A stretch of 64,000 nt of DNA from DATEPR01 sp036273855. GTDB lineage: Bacteria > Actinomycetota > Actinomycetes > Mycobacteriales > Pseudonocardiaceae. The position numbers and the translations under genes were made by a program. Below the pieces are notes generated by a model, which worked only from the letters and a program-made list of their open reading frames with translations, was not told the DNA's origin and ran no database searches. Positions 55,883 to 64,000 of this stretch are shown piece after piece. Location: contig DASUGU010000049.1 in NCBI GenBank assembly GCA_036273855.1, positions 248,001-312,000 on the forward strand, written 5' to 3'. How positions within the stretch are numbered: the first letter of the stretch is position 1; each line of letters starts with the position of its first letter.

Positions 55883-57592
55883 CTAGTTGACGCTCACCGG
55901 ATGGCCACTGAGCGTCACCGTCACCGTGGTGCCGGTGCTCAGCGTCAACGTCATCTTGTCACCGGGCGCCGCCGCGTGCACCGCGGCCACCAGGCCGTCG
56001 GAACTGTTGACCTGCCGGCCGTCGGCCCTGGTCACCACGGCACCGGCCTTCAGGCCTGCCTTGTCCGCCGGGCCGCCGGCCGTCACCGACTTGATCAGCG
56101 CACCGTTGGGCAGGATGCTCGGCTGGCCGCCCTGCGACGGCATGTTGTCCTCGACGGACACGCCGAGCACGGTCTGGATGGCGGTCCCGGTCTTGACGAT
56201 CTCGTTGGCGATCCGCTTGGCCTGGTCGATCGGGATGGCGAAGCCGATGCCCACGTTGCCGCCCTGGCTCTGCCCCTGCAGGCCGCCGGAGTTGGGCGAG
56301 TAGATGGCCGAGTTGATGCCGACCACCTGGCCCTGCATGTTCACCAGCGGACCGCCGGAGTTGCCCGGGTTGATCGGCGCGTCGGTCTGGATGGCGTCCA
56401 GCACCGTGGTCTGGCTGTTGCCGCCGTCGCCCGCCTCGGTCGGGCGGTGCAGCGAGCTGACGATGCCGGACGTGACCGTGCCGGACAGTTCGAACGGCGC
56501 GCCGATGGCGACCACGCTCTGGCCGACCGCGAGGCTCGCGGACCGGCCCAGTTGGGCGACCGGCAGGCCCGCCACGTTCTTGGCCTTGATCACCGCGATG
56601 TCCGTTGTGGGGTCCCGGCCGACGACGGTGGCGTCGACCGTTTTGCCGCTGGCGAAGATCACCTGGATGTGGCCGCCGTCGGCGGCGTCGGCGATCACGT
56701 GGTTGTTGGTCAGGATGTCGCCGTCGGAACTGATCACGACGCCGGAGCCGGTGTCGCCGTTGAGGCCGCTCTGGTCCTGGAACTCGGCCGCGATCGTCAC
56801 CACGACGGGCAGCACCTTGTTCGCCACGGCCTGCACGCTGCCGGCGGGCGCGTTGGCCGTCTGGTTGGCCGGCGCCTGCTGGTCCAGCGAGCTGACCACG
56901 TTGGTGTTCTGGCTGGCGACCAGGTAACCGCCGAGCGTGCCGGCGGCGCCGCCGATCACCAGGGCCAGCACCGCGATCCCGGCGACCAGCCCGGGCGAAC
57001 GCCTGCGCCGCTGCTCGGGCGGTAGGCCGCCGACCGGGTAGCCGATGGTGATGGGACCAGTCGGCGGGCCGGACGGGCCGTAGCCGCCATAACCGGGCTG
57101 GCCGGGTGGCGGCACCTGGTGGTATCCGGACTGCTGGCCGTAGCCGCCGGGCGCCCACTGGCTGGCCGGCATCTGCGCCATCGGGATCGGGCCCGAGTGC
57201 TGCGGGGGCGGACCCGCGTGCTGCTGGGTGGACCCGCCCAGCGGCGGGTAGACCGGTGCGGCGGGCTGCTCGTTCGGTTGTCCCGCAACGGGTTCGGCGG
57301 GCGGCTGGTCCACGTGGTGGACCGCCGTCGGCGATTCGGGCGCCACGGACCCCCACGACTGCCACCCGGGAGGATCGGCGGGAACGGCGGCCGGAGGATC
57401 GGCCGGAGCGGCGTCATCGGCCGGGGCGGCCTCAGCCGGCGTCTCGACCGCGGGCTGGTCGACTTCGTAGGTGCCCGTGGGAGATTCCGGTGTGGGGTCC
57501 CCGGCCGGGGGCTCGGTGGGACCGGATGTGTTCGCCTGGGGTGTCGAGTGGTCCGCCGGTTCGCTCGCACCGCCCGGGAAGTTCTCGGTCAT
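55883..57592 (-). CDS. HtrA/DegP-like S1C serine protease with PDZ domain
   Basis: ATG 57592 (MTENFPGGASEPA) gives 569 residues. A long Pro/Gly-rich cytoplasmic N-terminus (1-205) precedes one membrane anchor (AGIAVLALVIGGAAGTLGGYL). The extracytoplasmic protease has the triad His (ILTNNHVIADAADG), Asp (TTDIAVIKAKN) and Ser (INPGNSGGPLVNMQG). The C-terminal PDZ domain carries GGPADKAGLKAGAVV. In mycobacteria such proteases (PepD) belong to the MprAB envelope-stress regulon, and an mprAB-like pair lies at 59.7-61.9 kb. Confidence 0.94.
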   Translation of the reverse strand: MTENFPGGASEPADHSTPQANTSGPTEPPAGDPTPESPTGTYEVDQPAVETPAEAAPADDAAPADPPAAVPADPPGWQSWGSVAPESPTAVHHVDQPPAEPVAGQPNEQPAAPVYPPLGGSTQQHAGPPPQHSGPIPMAQMPASQWAPGGYGQQSGYHQVPPPGQPGYGGYGPSGPPTGPITIGYPVGGLPPEQRRRRSPGLVAGIAVLALVIGGAAGTLGGYLVASQNTNVVSSLDQQAPANQTANAPAGSVQAVANKVLPVVVTIAAEFQDQSGLNGDTGSGVVISSDGDILTNNHVIADAADGGHIQVIFASGKTVDATVVGRDPTTDIAVIKAKNVAGLPVAQLGRSASLAVGQSVVAIGAPFELSGTVTSGIVSSLHRPTEAGDGGNSQTTVLDAIQTDAPINPGNSGGPLVNMQGQVVGINSAIYSPNSGGLQGQSQGGNVGIGFAIPIDQAKRIANEIVKTGTAIQTVLGVSVEDNMPSQGGQPSILPNGALIKSVTAGGPADKAGLKAGAVVTRADGRQVNSSDGLVAAVHAAAPGDKMTLTLSTGTTVTVTLSGHPVSVN

Positions 57593-57696
57593 GCGAACAC
57601 TGTGCGCCCTACGCCTGAGAACACGCTGAGATACCCCTGCGGTTCTGCTCAGTAAGCACGCGGCGAGTCGGCGGCGGCGGAAAGCGGCGGCCGAAA

Positions 57697-58806
57697 TCAG
57701 TGCACGAGTACCGGATCGTTGGCCCGCAGGCGGTCGGCGATCTGTTCCGGCGTGACGTCGTTGATCCACACGGCCATGCCGGACTCCGAACCTGCCAGGT
57801 ACTTGAGCTTGTCCGCCGTACGCAGCACGGAGAACACCTCCAGATGCAGCCACGCCAGGTCCCGGTCGGCCCGCACCGGAGCCTGGTGCCACGCGGCGAC
57901 ATACGGGAGCGGGCGGTCGTACAGCGCGTTCAGCATGTACAGCACCCGCAGGTACAACTCGGCGAATCCGTCCCGCTCGTCGCCGGTCAGCGCCGGCAGG
58001 TCGGGCACCTGCCGGTGCGGCACCATGTGCACCTCCACCGGCCACCGCGCCGCGGCCGGCACGTACGCCGTCCAGTGCTCGCCGCTGGCCAGTACCCGCC
58101 GGCGAGTCGACCGCTCACCGGCCAGCACGTCGCCCATCACCGGGCGGCCGTGGGCCAACTGGTAGTCCCGCGCGGTGGCCAGCATCCGTTCGGTCCGCGG
58201 GGTCACGAACGGGTACGCGTAGATCTGGCCGTGCGGGTGGTGCAGCGTCACCCCGATGGCCTCGCCACGGTTCTCGAACGGGAAAACCTGTGCCACGCCG
58301 GGCAACGCGCCCAGTTCGACGGTCCGGTCGGCCCACACGTCCATCACCGTGCGCACCCGTTCTGGGCGCAGCTCACCGAAGGAGCTGTCGTGGTCCTGGG
58401 TGAAGCACACCACCTCGCACCGCCCCCGGCCGGGGGCCGTAGGCACCATCGGCAGGCCGTCGACGATCGGCCCGACGTCCGGTACGCCCTGCGCGAACGA
58501 GGGAAACCGGTTCTCGAACACGACGACGTCGTACCCGGCCTCGGGGATCTCGGTGGGCCGGCCGGGGCTGCTCGGGCACAGCGGGCACAGGTCGGGCGGC
58601 GGGAAGTAGGTGCGGGTCTGGCGGTGTGCGGCCAGTGCGGTCCACTCGCCGGTCAGCGGGTCGCGCCGGATCTCCGACATCGGCTGCTGCGGTGGCAGGT
58701 CGCGGGTGTCGACGGCCGTCCGCTCGGGTGCGTCCGGGGTGTCGTCGAAGTAGATGATCTCCCGGCCGTCGGCCAGGTGCCGCACCGACCTGCGCGGGCC
58801 GCTCAC
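57697..58806 (-). CDS. galT: Galactose-1-phosphate uridylyltransferase
   Basis: GTG 58806 overlaps the DeoR-gene stop (GTGA), giving 369 residues. GalT hallmarks: RRDPLTGEWTALAAHRQTR, the zinc-binding CPLCPS, VVFENRFPSF, the active site VTLHHPHGQIYAYP (H-P-H), and VHMVPHRQVPDLPAL. It transfers UMP between UDP-glucose and galactose-1-phosphate in the Leloir pathway. Coupling with a DeoR-type regulator suggests sugar-responsive control. Confidence 0.95.
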   Translation of the reverse strand: MSGPRRSVRHLADGREIIYFDDTPDAPERTAVDTRDLPPQQPMSEIRRDPLTGEWTALAAHRQTRTYFPPPDLCPLCPSSPGRPTEIPEAGYDVVVFENRFPSFAQGVPDVGPIVDGLPMVPTAPGRGRCEVVCFTQDHDSSFGELRPERVRTVMDVWADRTVELGALPGVAQVFPFENRGEAIGVTLHHPHGQIYAYPFVTPRTERMLATARDYQLAHGRPVMGDVLAGERSTRRRVLASGEHWTAYVPAAARWPVEVHMVPHRQVPDLPALTGDERDGFAELYLRVLYMLNALYDRPLPYVAAWHQAPVRADRDLAWLHLEVFSVLRTADKLKYLAGSESGMAVWINDVTPEQIADRLRANDPVLVH

Positions 58807-59597
58807 GCGGTGTCCTCCCGTCGCCCCCGCACGTGCGCCACGACCAGATCGCTCACCTCGCCGGAGAGGATCTCGCGGCCGTCCACCGGCAGCCCGTCGT
58901 CGACGACCAGCACGTCGGCCTCGTCCAGGGACGCGATGGTGGAGATGCCGACGACGCCCCACTTGGTGTGGTCGGCCAGCACCACGAGCCGGCCGGCCGC
59001 CTCGACGAAGGCCCGGTTGGTCTCGCTCTCGTTCAGGTTCGGCGTGGTGAACCCGGACCGCTCGGCGACGCCGTGCACGCCGAGGAACACCACGTCCAGG
59101 TGCAGCGTCCGCAGTGCCTGCACGGCCACCGGCCCGACCAGTGCGTCCGACGGCGTACGCACCCCGCCGGTGAGCACGACCGTGCGGTCGGACCGGCCCT
59201 GGCGCAGCACGTCGGCGACCTGGACGGAGTTGGTGACGACGGTCAGATCGGGCACGTCGGCCAGGAACCTGGCCAGCGTCCAGGTGGTGGTGCCGGCGGT
59301 CAGGCCGATCGCGGTGCCGGGCCGCACCAGCGTCGCGGCCTGGCCGGCGATGGCCTCCTTCTCCGGGAGTTGGCGGACCGACTTGGCCTCGAAACCCGGC
59401 TCGTCGACGCTGCGCCCCTCGACCGAGGTGGCGCCGCCGTAGACCTTGTCCACCAGGCCGCGTGCGGCGAGCACATCGAGATCCCGGCGCACGGTCATGT
59501 CGGAGACGCCGAGGCGTTCGACCAGCTCGCTGACCCGCACCGCACCGGCGCGCCGCACCTCGTCCAGGATCACCGACTGTCGCTGCCGCGCGAGCAC
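58803..59597 (-). CDS. DeoR-family transcriptional regulator
   Basis: The product has 264 residues from GTG 59597. The N-terminal DeoR winged helix is RQRQSVILDEVRRAGAVRVS then LVERLGVSDMTVRRDLDVL and the GLVDKVYGGA signature. The C-terminal sugar-phosphate sensor domain has IGLTAGTTTWTLARFL, VVLTGGVRTPSDALVG and VFLGVHGV. It overlaps galT and probably represses this galactose operon until a sugar phosphate binds. Confidence 0.92.
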   Translation of the reverse strand: MLARQRQSVILDEVRRAGAVRVSELVERLGVSDMTVRRDLDVLAARGLVDKVYGGATSVEGRSVDEPGFEAKSVRQLPEKEAIAGQAATLVRPGTAIGLTAGTTTWTLARFLADVPDLTVVTNSVQVADVLRQGRSDRTVVLTGGVRTPSDALVGPVAVQALRTLHLDVVFLGVHGVAERSGFTTPNLNESETNRAFVEAAGRLVVLADHTKWGVVGISTIASLDEADVLVVDDGLPVDGREILSGEVSDLVVAHVRGRREDTA

Positions 59598-59689
59598 CTG
59601 ACTCCCGTCTTTCCACCCGCCGTCGAATACGTCAAAAGTCTACACAGTTCAACACGGATGTTGTTGGGATCTGTTGCGGTAACGCAACG

Positions 59690-61168
59690 TCAGCCGGGCT
59701 TGCCGGGTAGCCGGATGGCCATCAGCGCACCGCTGTCCGGCACCCGTCCCGCGTACGCCATGCCGCCGTGCCGATGCGCCGCCTGCATCACGATGGACAG
59801 GCCCAGCCCGGAACCGGGCAGTGTCCTCGCCTCCTCCGAGCGGTAGAAGCGGTCGAACACCCTGGGCAGGTCCTCGGTGGAGATGCCCGGACCCTCGTCG
59901 GTGACCTCGATCACCGCGGTGCCGTCGCCCAGCGCGCGCAGCGTGACACCGATCACGCCACCCGGCGGGCTGAACTTCACCGCGTTGTCCAGCAGGTTCA
60001 GCACCGCGCGCTCCAGCGAACTGGAGTCGCCCAGCAACGACCACGGCTCCAGGTGCACCTCGAACGACACGTTGTTCGCCCGCCGCCGCGCCCGGTCCAG
60101 CGCCCGCTCCACGATGTCGACCAACTCGACCGGCTCATGCACCACCTCGGGCGCGTCCTGCCTGGCCAGCTCGACGAGATCGCCGATCAGCGTGGTCAAC
60201 TCGGCGACCTGGGCCCGCACGTCGCTGTAGAGCTCCTCGGTGTCCTGCTCGGACAGGGCGGGCGCGCCGGGCCGGTTGACCGCGACGAGCAGTTCCAGGT
60301 TGGTGCGCAGCGAGGTCAGCGGGGTGCGCAGCTCGTGGCCGGCGTCCGCGACCAGCCGGCGCTGCTGTTCCTGCGATTCGGCCAGCGCGCCCAGCATCAC
60401 GTTGAAACTCTGGGTCAGCCGGGCCAGTTCGTCGTCGCCGGTGACCGGGATCGGGCGCAGGTCACCCGTGGTCGCGACCCGTTCGGTCGCCTCGGTCAGC
60501 CGCGCCACCGGGCGCAGGCCACCTCTGGCCACCGCCGTGCCGGCGACCGCGGCCACCAGGATGCCGGCCGCGCTGATCAGGATCAGCACCAGGCTCAGCG
60601 ACCGCAGGACGTTCTGTTCCTCCTGGAGCGGTTCGCTCGCCACCAGCGCCGTGTTCGCCAGCCGGGTGAACGGCACGGCGACGACCTCGTAGCCGTCCTC
60701 GGATCGAGCCGACGTCTGCACCGTGCCGGCCGCGACCGCCTTCTCCTGCGGCCCGAGCAGGCTCGCCGGCAGCCGGAGGTTCGCCGGGCTGAAACTGCCG
60801 ATCTGGGACACGCCGTTGGCGTCGACGATGTCGAACTGGATGTCGGAGAACTGGAACGGGCCGGTGCTGATCCGCATCTGGCCGTTGAACTCGTTCTCCG
60901 GCGGCAGGTTGGCCACCGCCATGGCCCGGTCCAGCAACTGGTTCTGCACCTGGTTGTACAGGTTGTTGCGCACCGTCACGAACGCGCCGAGTGACACCAG
61001 CGCCACCGCACCGGCCACGCAGGCCGCGGCCAGCATGGTGACCCGGGTACGCAGGGACATCCGCTGGCCGAACCGGCGGCCGACCGGCCGGGGGATGCGA
61101 GTGGTCTGCTGGCCGTCCGGCTCGTCACCGGTGTCCGGCCGCTGCGCCGCGACGTCGGTGTCGGTCAC
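59690..61168 (-). CDS. mprB: MprB-like sensor histidine kinase
   Basis: The product has 492 residues from GTG 61168, overlapping mprA by 4 bp. Membrane helices at about 40-62 and 190-212 flank an extracytoplasmic sensor (FQFSDIQFDIVDANGVSQIG in it). A HAMP segment follows (LRPVARLTEATERVATTGD), then the HisKA box VADAGHELRTPLTSLRTNLE and ATPase motifs LLDNAVKFSPPGG, EVTDEGPGISTEDLPRVFDR, GSGLGLSIVMQA. In mycobacteria MprB senses envelope stress. The regulator partner is nearly identical in layout to MprA. Confidence 0.88.
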   Translation of the reverse strand: MTDTDVAAQRPDTGDEPDGQQTTRIPRPVGRRFGQRMSLRTRVTMLAAACVAGAVALVSLGAFVTVRNNLYNQVQNQLLDRAMAVANLPPENEFNGQMRISTGPFQFSDIQFDIVDANGVSQIGSFSPANLRLPASLLGPQEKAVAAGTVQTSARSEDGYEVVAVPFTRLANTALVASEPLQEEQNVLRSLSLVLILISAAGILVAAVAGTAVARGGLRPVARLTEATERVATTGDLRPIPVTGDDELARLTQSFNVMLGALAESQEQQRRLVADAGHELRTPLTSLRTNLELLVAVNRPGAPALSEQDTEELYSDVRAQVAELTTLIGDLVELARQDAPEVVHEPVELVDIVERALDRARRRANNVSFEVHLEPWSLLGDSSSLERAVLNLLDNAVKFSPPGGVIGVTLRALGDGTAVIEVTDEGPGISTEDLPRVFDRFYRSEEARTLPGSGLGLSIVMQAAHRHGGMAYAGRVPDSGALMAIRLPGKPG

Positions 61169-61860
61169 GGCGGTGTCTCCCGCAGCACGTAGCCGACTCC
61201 GCGGACGGTGTGGATCAGCCGGGTCTCACCGCCCGCCTCCGTCTTGCGACGCAGGTAGCCGACGTAGACCTCGAGCGCGTTGCCGGACGTCGGGAAGTCG
61301 TAACCCCACACGTCCTCCAGGATGCGACCTCGGGTCAAGACCTGCTTCGGGTGGGCCATGAACAGTTCCAGCAACGCGAACTCGGTGCGGGTGAGACTGA
61401 TCGACCGCTCCCCCCGGTGCACGTCCCGGGTGCCGGGGTCCAGGTCCAGGTCGGCGAACCGCATCGCCGGTGGCGCGTCCGTGGCCGAGTCCGCCTCGGC
61501 GGCGGCCCGGCGCAGCAGTGCGCGCAGCCGAGCCAGCAGCTCCTCCAGGGCGAACGGCTTGGGCAGGTAGTCGTCGGCGCCCGCGTCCAGGCCGGCGACC
61601 CGGTCGGACACCGCGTCCCGCGCGGTCAGCACCAGAATCGGCAGGTCGTCACCGGTGCCGCGGAGCCGCCGGCACACCTCCAGCCCGTCCAGCCTCGGCA
61701 TCATCACGTCGAGCACCATCGCGTCCGGGCGCTGCGCCACCACGGAGTCCAGCGCCTGCTGACCGTCACTGGCCAGGTCGACCTGGTAACCGTTGAACTG
61801 GAGGGACCGCCGCAGCGACTCACGCACGGCGCGGTCGTCGTCAACGACGAGGATGCGCAT
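61165..61860 (-). CDS. mprA: MprA-like OmpR-family response regulator
   Basis: The product has 231 residues from ATG 61860. Long stretches match the MprA I know from mycobacteria: RILVVDDDRAVRESLRRSLQ, DVMMPRLDGLEVCRRLRGTG, DDLPILVLTARDAVSDRVAG, LDAGADDYLPKPFALEELLA. The winged helix has SLTRTEFALLELFMAHPKQV, DFPTSGNALEVYVGYLRRKT and LIHTVRGVGYVLRETPP. It should regulate envelope-stress genes, including possibly the HtrA-like protease nearby. Confidence 0.92.
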   Translation of the reverse strand: MRILVVDDDRAVRESLRRSLQFNGYQVDLASDGQQALDSVVAQRPDAMVLDVMMPRLDGLEVCRRLRGTGDDLPILVLTARDAVSDRVAGLDAGADDYLPKPFALEELLARLRALLRRAAAEADSATDAPPAMRFADLDLDPGTRDVHRGERSISLTRTEFALLELFMAHPKQVLTRGRILEDVWGYDFPTSGNALEVYVGYLRRKTEAGGETRLIHTVRGVGYVLRETPP

Positions 61861-61937
61861 GTGGACAGTGTCTCGGCATGTCCTGAGAACCGCCTGAGAG
61901 ACAGCCGTGCAGACCTGCCGAATTCACCCGATTCGTG

Positions 61938-62567
61938 CTAGGTCCGCACGAACAGGCCGGCGAACAGCGTCAGCACACCCTGCCGGACCTCCGCCCGCAC
62001 CTCCGCCCGGTCGGCCGACTCCCGGGCGTCGGCGACCAGCAGCGCAGCCTCGATCAGCGTGCTGTTGAGCAGTTGAGCCAGTATCCGGACCGGCTGTCGC
62101 GGTATCAGGCCCTCGGCCATCAACGCTTCCAGCATCTCGATCAGCAGGCCGAGGCCGTGCTCGTGCTCGATGTCGCGCCAGCCCCGCCAGCCCAGCACGG
62201 TCGGCGCGTCGTTGAGCATGATGCGGACGATGTCGTCGCGCTCGCAGGCGGACAGGTAGGCGTCCAGCGACGCGGCGGAGATGGCGATGGGATCGGTGAC
62301 GCCCTGCGCCTCCGCCCGTTCGGCCGCGGCCTGGATCTCGCTGTACATCTCGACTTCCAGCTCGATCAGGACCGCGCGGAACAGGTCCGCCTTGTCGGCG
62401 TAGTGGTGGTACAGCGCGCCCCTGGTCAGCCCGGCCGCGGACACGATCTCCGCGGCCGAGACGTCGGCGTAGCCACGTTCGGCGAACAGCCTGCGCGCGG
62501 TTGCCGTCAGGGCCGTCCTGGTCGCGCGGGACCGGTCCGCCTGGCTCTGTCGTTGCTGTGCCGCCAA
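61938..62567 (-). CDS. TetR-family repressor
   Basis: TTG 62567 (LAAQQRQSQADRSRA) is preceded by AAGG and gives about 209 residues; longer readings run into the hydrolase gene. The TetR HTH is typical: TATARRLFAERGYADVSAAE then IVSAAGLTRGALYHHYADK. The C-terminal ligand domain is helical. It follows the alpha/beta hydrolase gene by 26 bp on the same strand. A perfect palindrome in the hydrolase promoter (63471-63487) is its probable operator. Confidence 0.85.
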   Translation of the reverse strand: MAAQQRQSQADRSRATRTALTATARRLFAERGYADVSAAEIVSAAGLTRGALYHHYADKADLFRAVLIELEVEMYSEIQAAAERAEAQGVTDPIAISAASLDAYLSACERDDIVRIMLNDAPTVLGWRGWRDIEHEHGLGLLIEMLEALMAEGLIPRQPVRILAQLLNSTLIEAALLVADARESADRAEVRAEVRQGVLTLFAGLFVRT

Positions 62568-62593
62568 CCGACCAACCTTCGTGCCGCTGCGGA

Positions 62594-63454
62594 TCAGCCT
62601 GATCGCAGGAAGTCGACCACCAACCTGACCAGTTCGGCCGGCTGGTCCTCCGGCACGAAGGTATACGAATCGTCGACGACGACCCTGCGGGCGTCGGGCA
62701 GGAGTTGTTCCAGCTTCTGCGCCAACCGTTCCGGGAACACCCGCTCGTCCGCGGCGCCCACCAGGAGCACCGGCATCTTCACGTCGGCGAACTTGTCGGC
62801 CGCCGCGAGGGTGTGTCGCTTGTCCACGCGCCGCAGGAAGTTGCGCATGTCCCGGCGCACGCCCGCGACGTCGTGCACCGGCCGGGTGTAGGAGTTCAGG
62901 ATCTCCTGCGGCAGCGGGTGCTTGGCGACCATGCCGAGACCGGCCTTGGACCGCTGGATCGCGGGGATCGACGACAGCCTGCTGAGCAGCCACACCCCGA
63001 CCGTCGTCGAGCCGACCACCCGCAGCGGGGTGAGCGACGGCGGGAAGAAGTCCTCGAAGGCGTCGCACGGCGTGAGGACGATCCGGCCGAGGCGTTCCGG
63101 GTGCTCGGTCATCAGGATCTGGGTCAGCGCGCCGCCCGTGTCGTTGGCGACGACGGTGACGTCGGTCAGGTCCAGCGCGTCGAGGAACTCCGCGATGAAC
63201 GCGGCGACGCCCGGTGGGCTCAGGTCGGCCGACGGTGGCATCGGCCTGCGATGCGCGCCCAGCGGCCAGTCCGGTGCCAGGCAGCGGTAACCCGCGTCCG
63301 CGATGCCCGGCACGACGTTGCGCCAGAGGTCGGCGTTGACCAGCAGTCCGTGCACGAACACCACGGCGGGGCCGGAGCCCCGCTCGTGGTAGTCGAGGCG
63401 ACCGCTGGGCAGGTCGACGGTGTGCAGGGGTCCGAGAAGTTCACTGGTGGCCAT
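62594..63454 (-). CDS. Alpha/beta hydrolase
   Basis: The product has 286 residues from ATG 63454. Fold markers: VVFVHGLLVNADLWRNVVPG (oxyanion loop), VVANDTGGALTQIL, where the nucleophile elbow has Asp in N-D-T-G-G as in haloalkane-dehalogenase-like members, MPVLLVGAADERVFPE and a C-terminal segment DDSYTFVPEDQPAEL, where the catalytic His expected at S-H-x is replaced by Tyr/Thr. It may therefore be an unusual or inactive member. It is transcribed with the TetR gene. Confidence 0.85.
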   Translation of the reverse strand: MATSELLGPLHTVDLPSGRLDYHERGSGPAVVFVHGLLVNADLWRNVVPGIADAGYRCLAPDWPLGAHRRPMPPSADLSPPGVAAFIAEFLDALDLTDVTVVANDTGGALTQILMTEHPERLGRIVLTPCDAFEDFFPPSLTPLRVVGSTTVGVWLLSRLSSIPAIQRSKAGLGMVAKHPLPQEILNSYTRPVHDVAGVRRDMRNFLRRVDKRHTLAAADKFADVKMPVLLVGAADERVFPERLAQKLEQLLPDARRVVVDDSYTFVPEDQPAELVRLVVDFLRSG

Positions 63455-63470
63455 GTCGCCACAAAAACAT

Positions 63471-63487
63471 ACATACAGTCTGTATGT
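63471..63487. promoter_or_regulatory. Palindromic operator of the hydrolase-TetR operon
   Basis: ACATACAGTCTGTATGT is a perfect 8-1-8 palindrome 17 bp upstream of the hydrolase start. A minus-strand TTGACA (-35-like, about 63485-63490) overlaps it. It is the likely TetR binding site. Confidence 0.65.
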
Positions 63488-63507
63488 CAATGCCCGAACG
63501 AGCGGAC

Positions 63508-63846
63508 TCAGATCGAGGCGCCGGTGTCCGGGTCGAGGAGGTCGGCGGTGAACATGGCGACCAGCTGCATCCCGCCGATCTCGGTCAGGTTCGCGCCGGA
63601 GGCCTGCCACTCGGGCGACTTGAACGCGGCCTTGGCCGACGCCGCGGACTCGAAGTACAGCTCCGCGATCAGGTACGGCTCGGCCTCGCCGAGGAAACCG
63701 GGCACGTAGATCCGCGAGACACGCGCCACTTCGGCCCGCAGCAGACCGGGAGTCTTGTTCACCAAGGGAACGTGCGAACCGAAGTACCGCTCTTCGAACG
63801 CCTCGGGATCGTCCGGCTTCTGGTACAGCGCAATGTACTTGAGCAT
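63508..63846 (-). CDS. EthD-family protein
   Basis: The product has 112 residues from ATG 63846. The fold is a ferredoxin-like EthD domain: LKYIALYQKPDDPEAFEERY, the conserved HVPLVNKTPGLLRAEVARVS and AELYFESAASAKAAFKSPEW. Members include EthD (ether degradation) and small monooxygenase- or cyclase-like proteins. The substrate is unknown. It is divergent in position from nothing visible; the window ends 154 bp further on without another gene. Confidence 0.88.
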   Translation of the reverse strand: MLKYIALYQKPDDPEAFEERYFGSHVPLVNKTPGLLRAEVARVSRIYVPGFLGEAEPYLIAELYFESAASAKAAFKSPEWQASGANLTEIGGMQLVAMFTADLLDPDTGASI

Positions 63847-64000
63847 GGACCGACACTAGCCGTCGCGACGGGCCCCGACATGTCCATCGATGTGGCCGGT
63901 CGGCCACTCCGAGTGCCCGCCGGGCACAATCGGTTAGTCCGATCCGGCGACATTGACCGCGACTGACAGTACAAGGCGCGACTGTCACCGGTAACCTCTG

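Noticed and set aside
57697..59616. One continuous minus-strand frame spanning DeoR and GalT
   Set aside because: The upstream part is a GC-rich shadow of the DeoR gene. The real galT starts at GTG 58806 with a 4-bp overlap.

Overview
The window is high-GC actinobacterial DNA, most likely Pseudonocardiales. The evidence is the right-hand chromosomal gene set (galU, gephyrin-like glp, GNAT/rimJ, glpR/sepX, MprAB-like and HtrA-like genes), GTG/TTG starts, and the many small zinc-ribbon and XRE proteins typical of mobile elements in that order.

Positions 1 to about 45,630 are a composite mobile island; 45,553 to 64,000 is chromosomal backbone. The junction is a tRNA-Ala(CGC) gene (45,553-45,628, minus strand). 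A large serine integrase (43,938-45,632) reads antisense straight through this tRNA, so the tRNA 3' end is the probable attachment site. The distal attachment copy was not seen and should lie left of the window.

Layout of the island. 1-8 kb: a stress islet with a frameshifted DivIVA-like gene, an Hsp18-type regulator with a RheA-like operator, two small heat-shock proteins, a MerR/HspR-like regulator, a J-domain protein, and two GAF-ANTAR genes (the first broken by a 4-bp duplication). 8-14 kb: an accessory or defence-like zone with a PAPS-reductase fragment, a DprA-YgjP metallopeptidase pair, a small coiled-coil HTH protein, and two lower-GC convergent genes (a nuclease-like protein and a zinc-ribbon protein). 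14-28 kb, all minus strand: a conjugation module of NlpC/P60 hydrolase, replication-relaxation protein, VirD4, GP88-like protein, VirB4, PrgI, TrbL/VirB6-like and VirB2/TrbC-like proteins. An IS110-family element separates it from a sigma-like regulator. 28.5-35.5 kb: two degenerate methyltransferase-like genes, a recombinase-domain gene with an in-frame stop, an XRE repressor with operators spaced 20 bp, and a train of serine recombinases (one catalytically altered, one truncated, one full length). 35.5-38.3 kb: decayed IS remnants, a small secreted protein, a double ClpX-type zinc finger protein and an ArsR-like regulator. 38.4-42 kb: a DddA-like (SCP1.201-family) cytidine-deaminase toxin with an Imm1-type immunity gene, then a SLOG-domain protein in an operon with a triple-HTH/zinc-ribbon/TPR regulator. 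42-45.6 kb: large perfect palindromes and iteron-like repeats, small zinc-ribbon genes and the terminal integrase.

The chromosomal side carries glpR-rimJ-glp-galU (minus), 5-FCL-fmdB-cpaB/SAF-mscL (plus), a PF14013-like antitoxin, MoaB/Mog, a 7-bp minisatellite, a two-component system, an HtrA-like protease, galT with a DeoR regulator, mprA/mprB, a TetR-alpha/beta hydrolase operon with a perfect palindromic operator, and an EthD protein.

The most notable candidate systems are the membrane-anchored DddA-like deaminase with Imm1, the SLOG/triple-XRE operon with GCTAGC palindromes, the palindrome/iteron region beside the integrase, and the heat-shock islet carried on a conjugative island. All functional calls come from motif recognition by eye; no database search was run.
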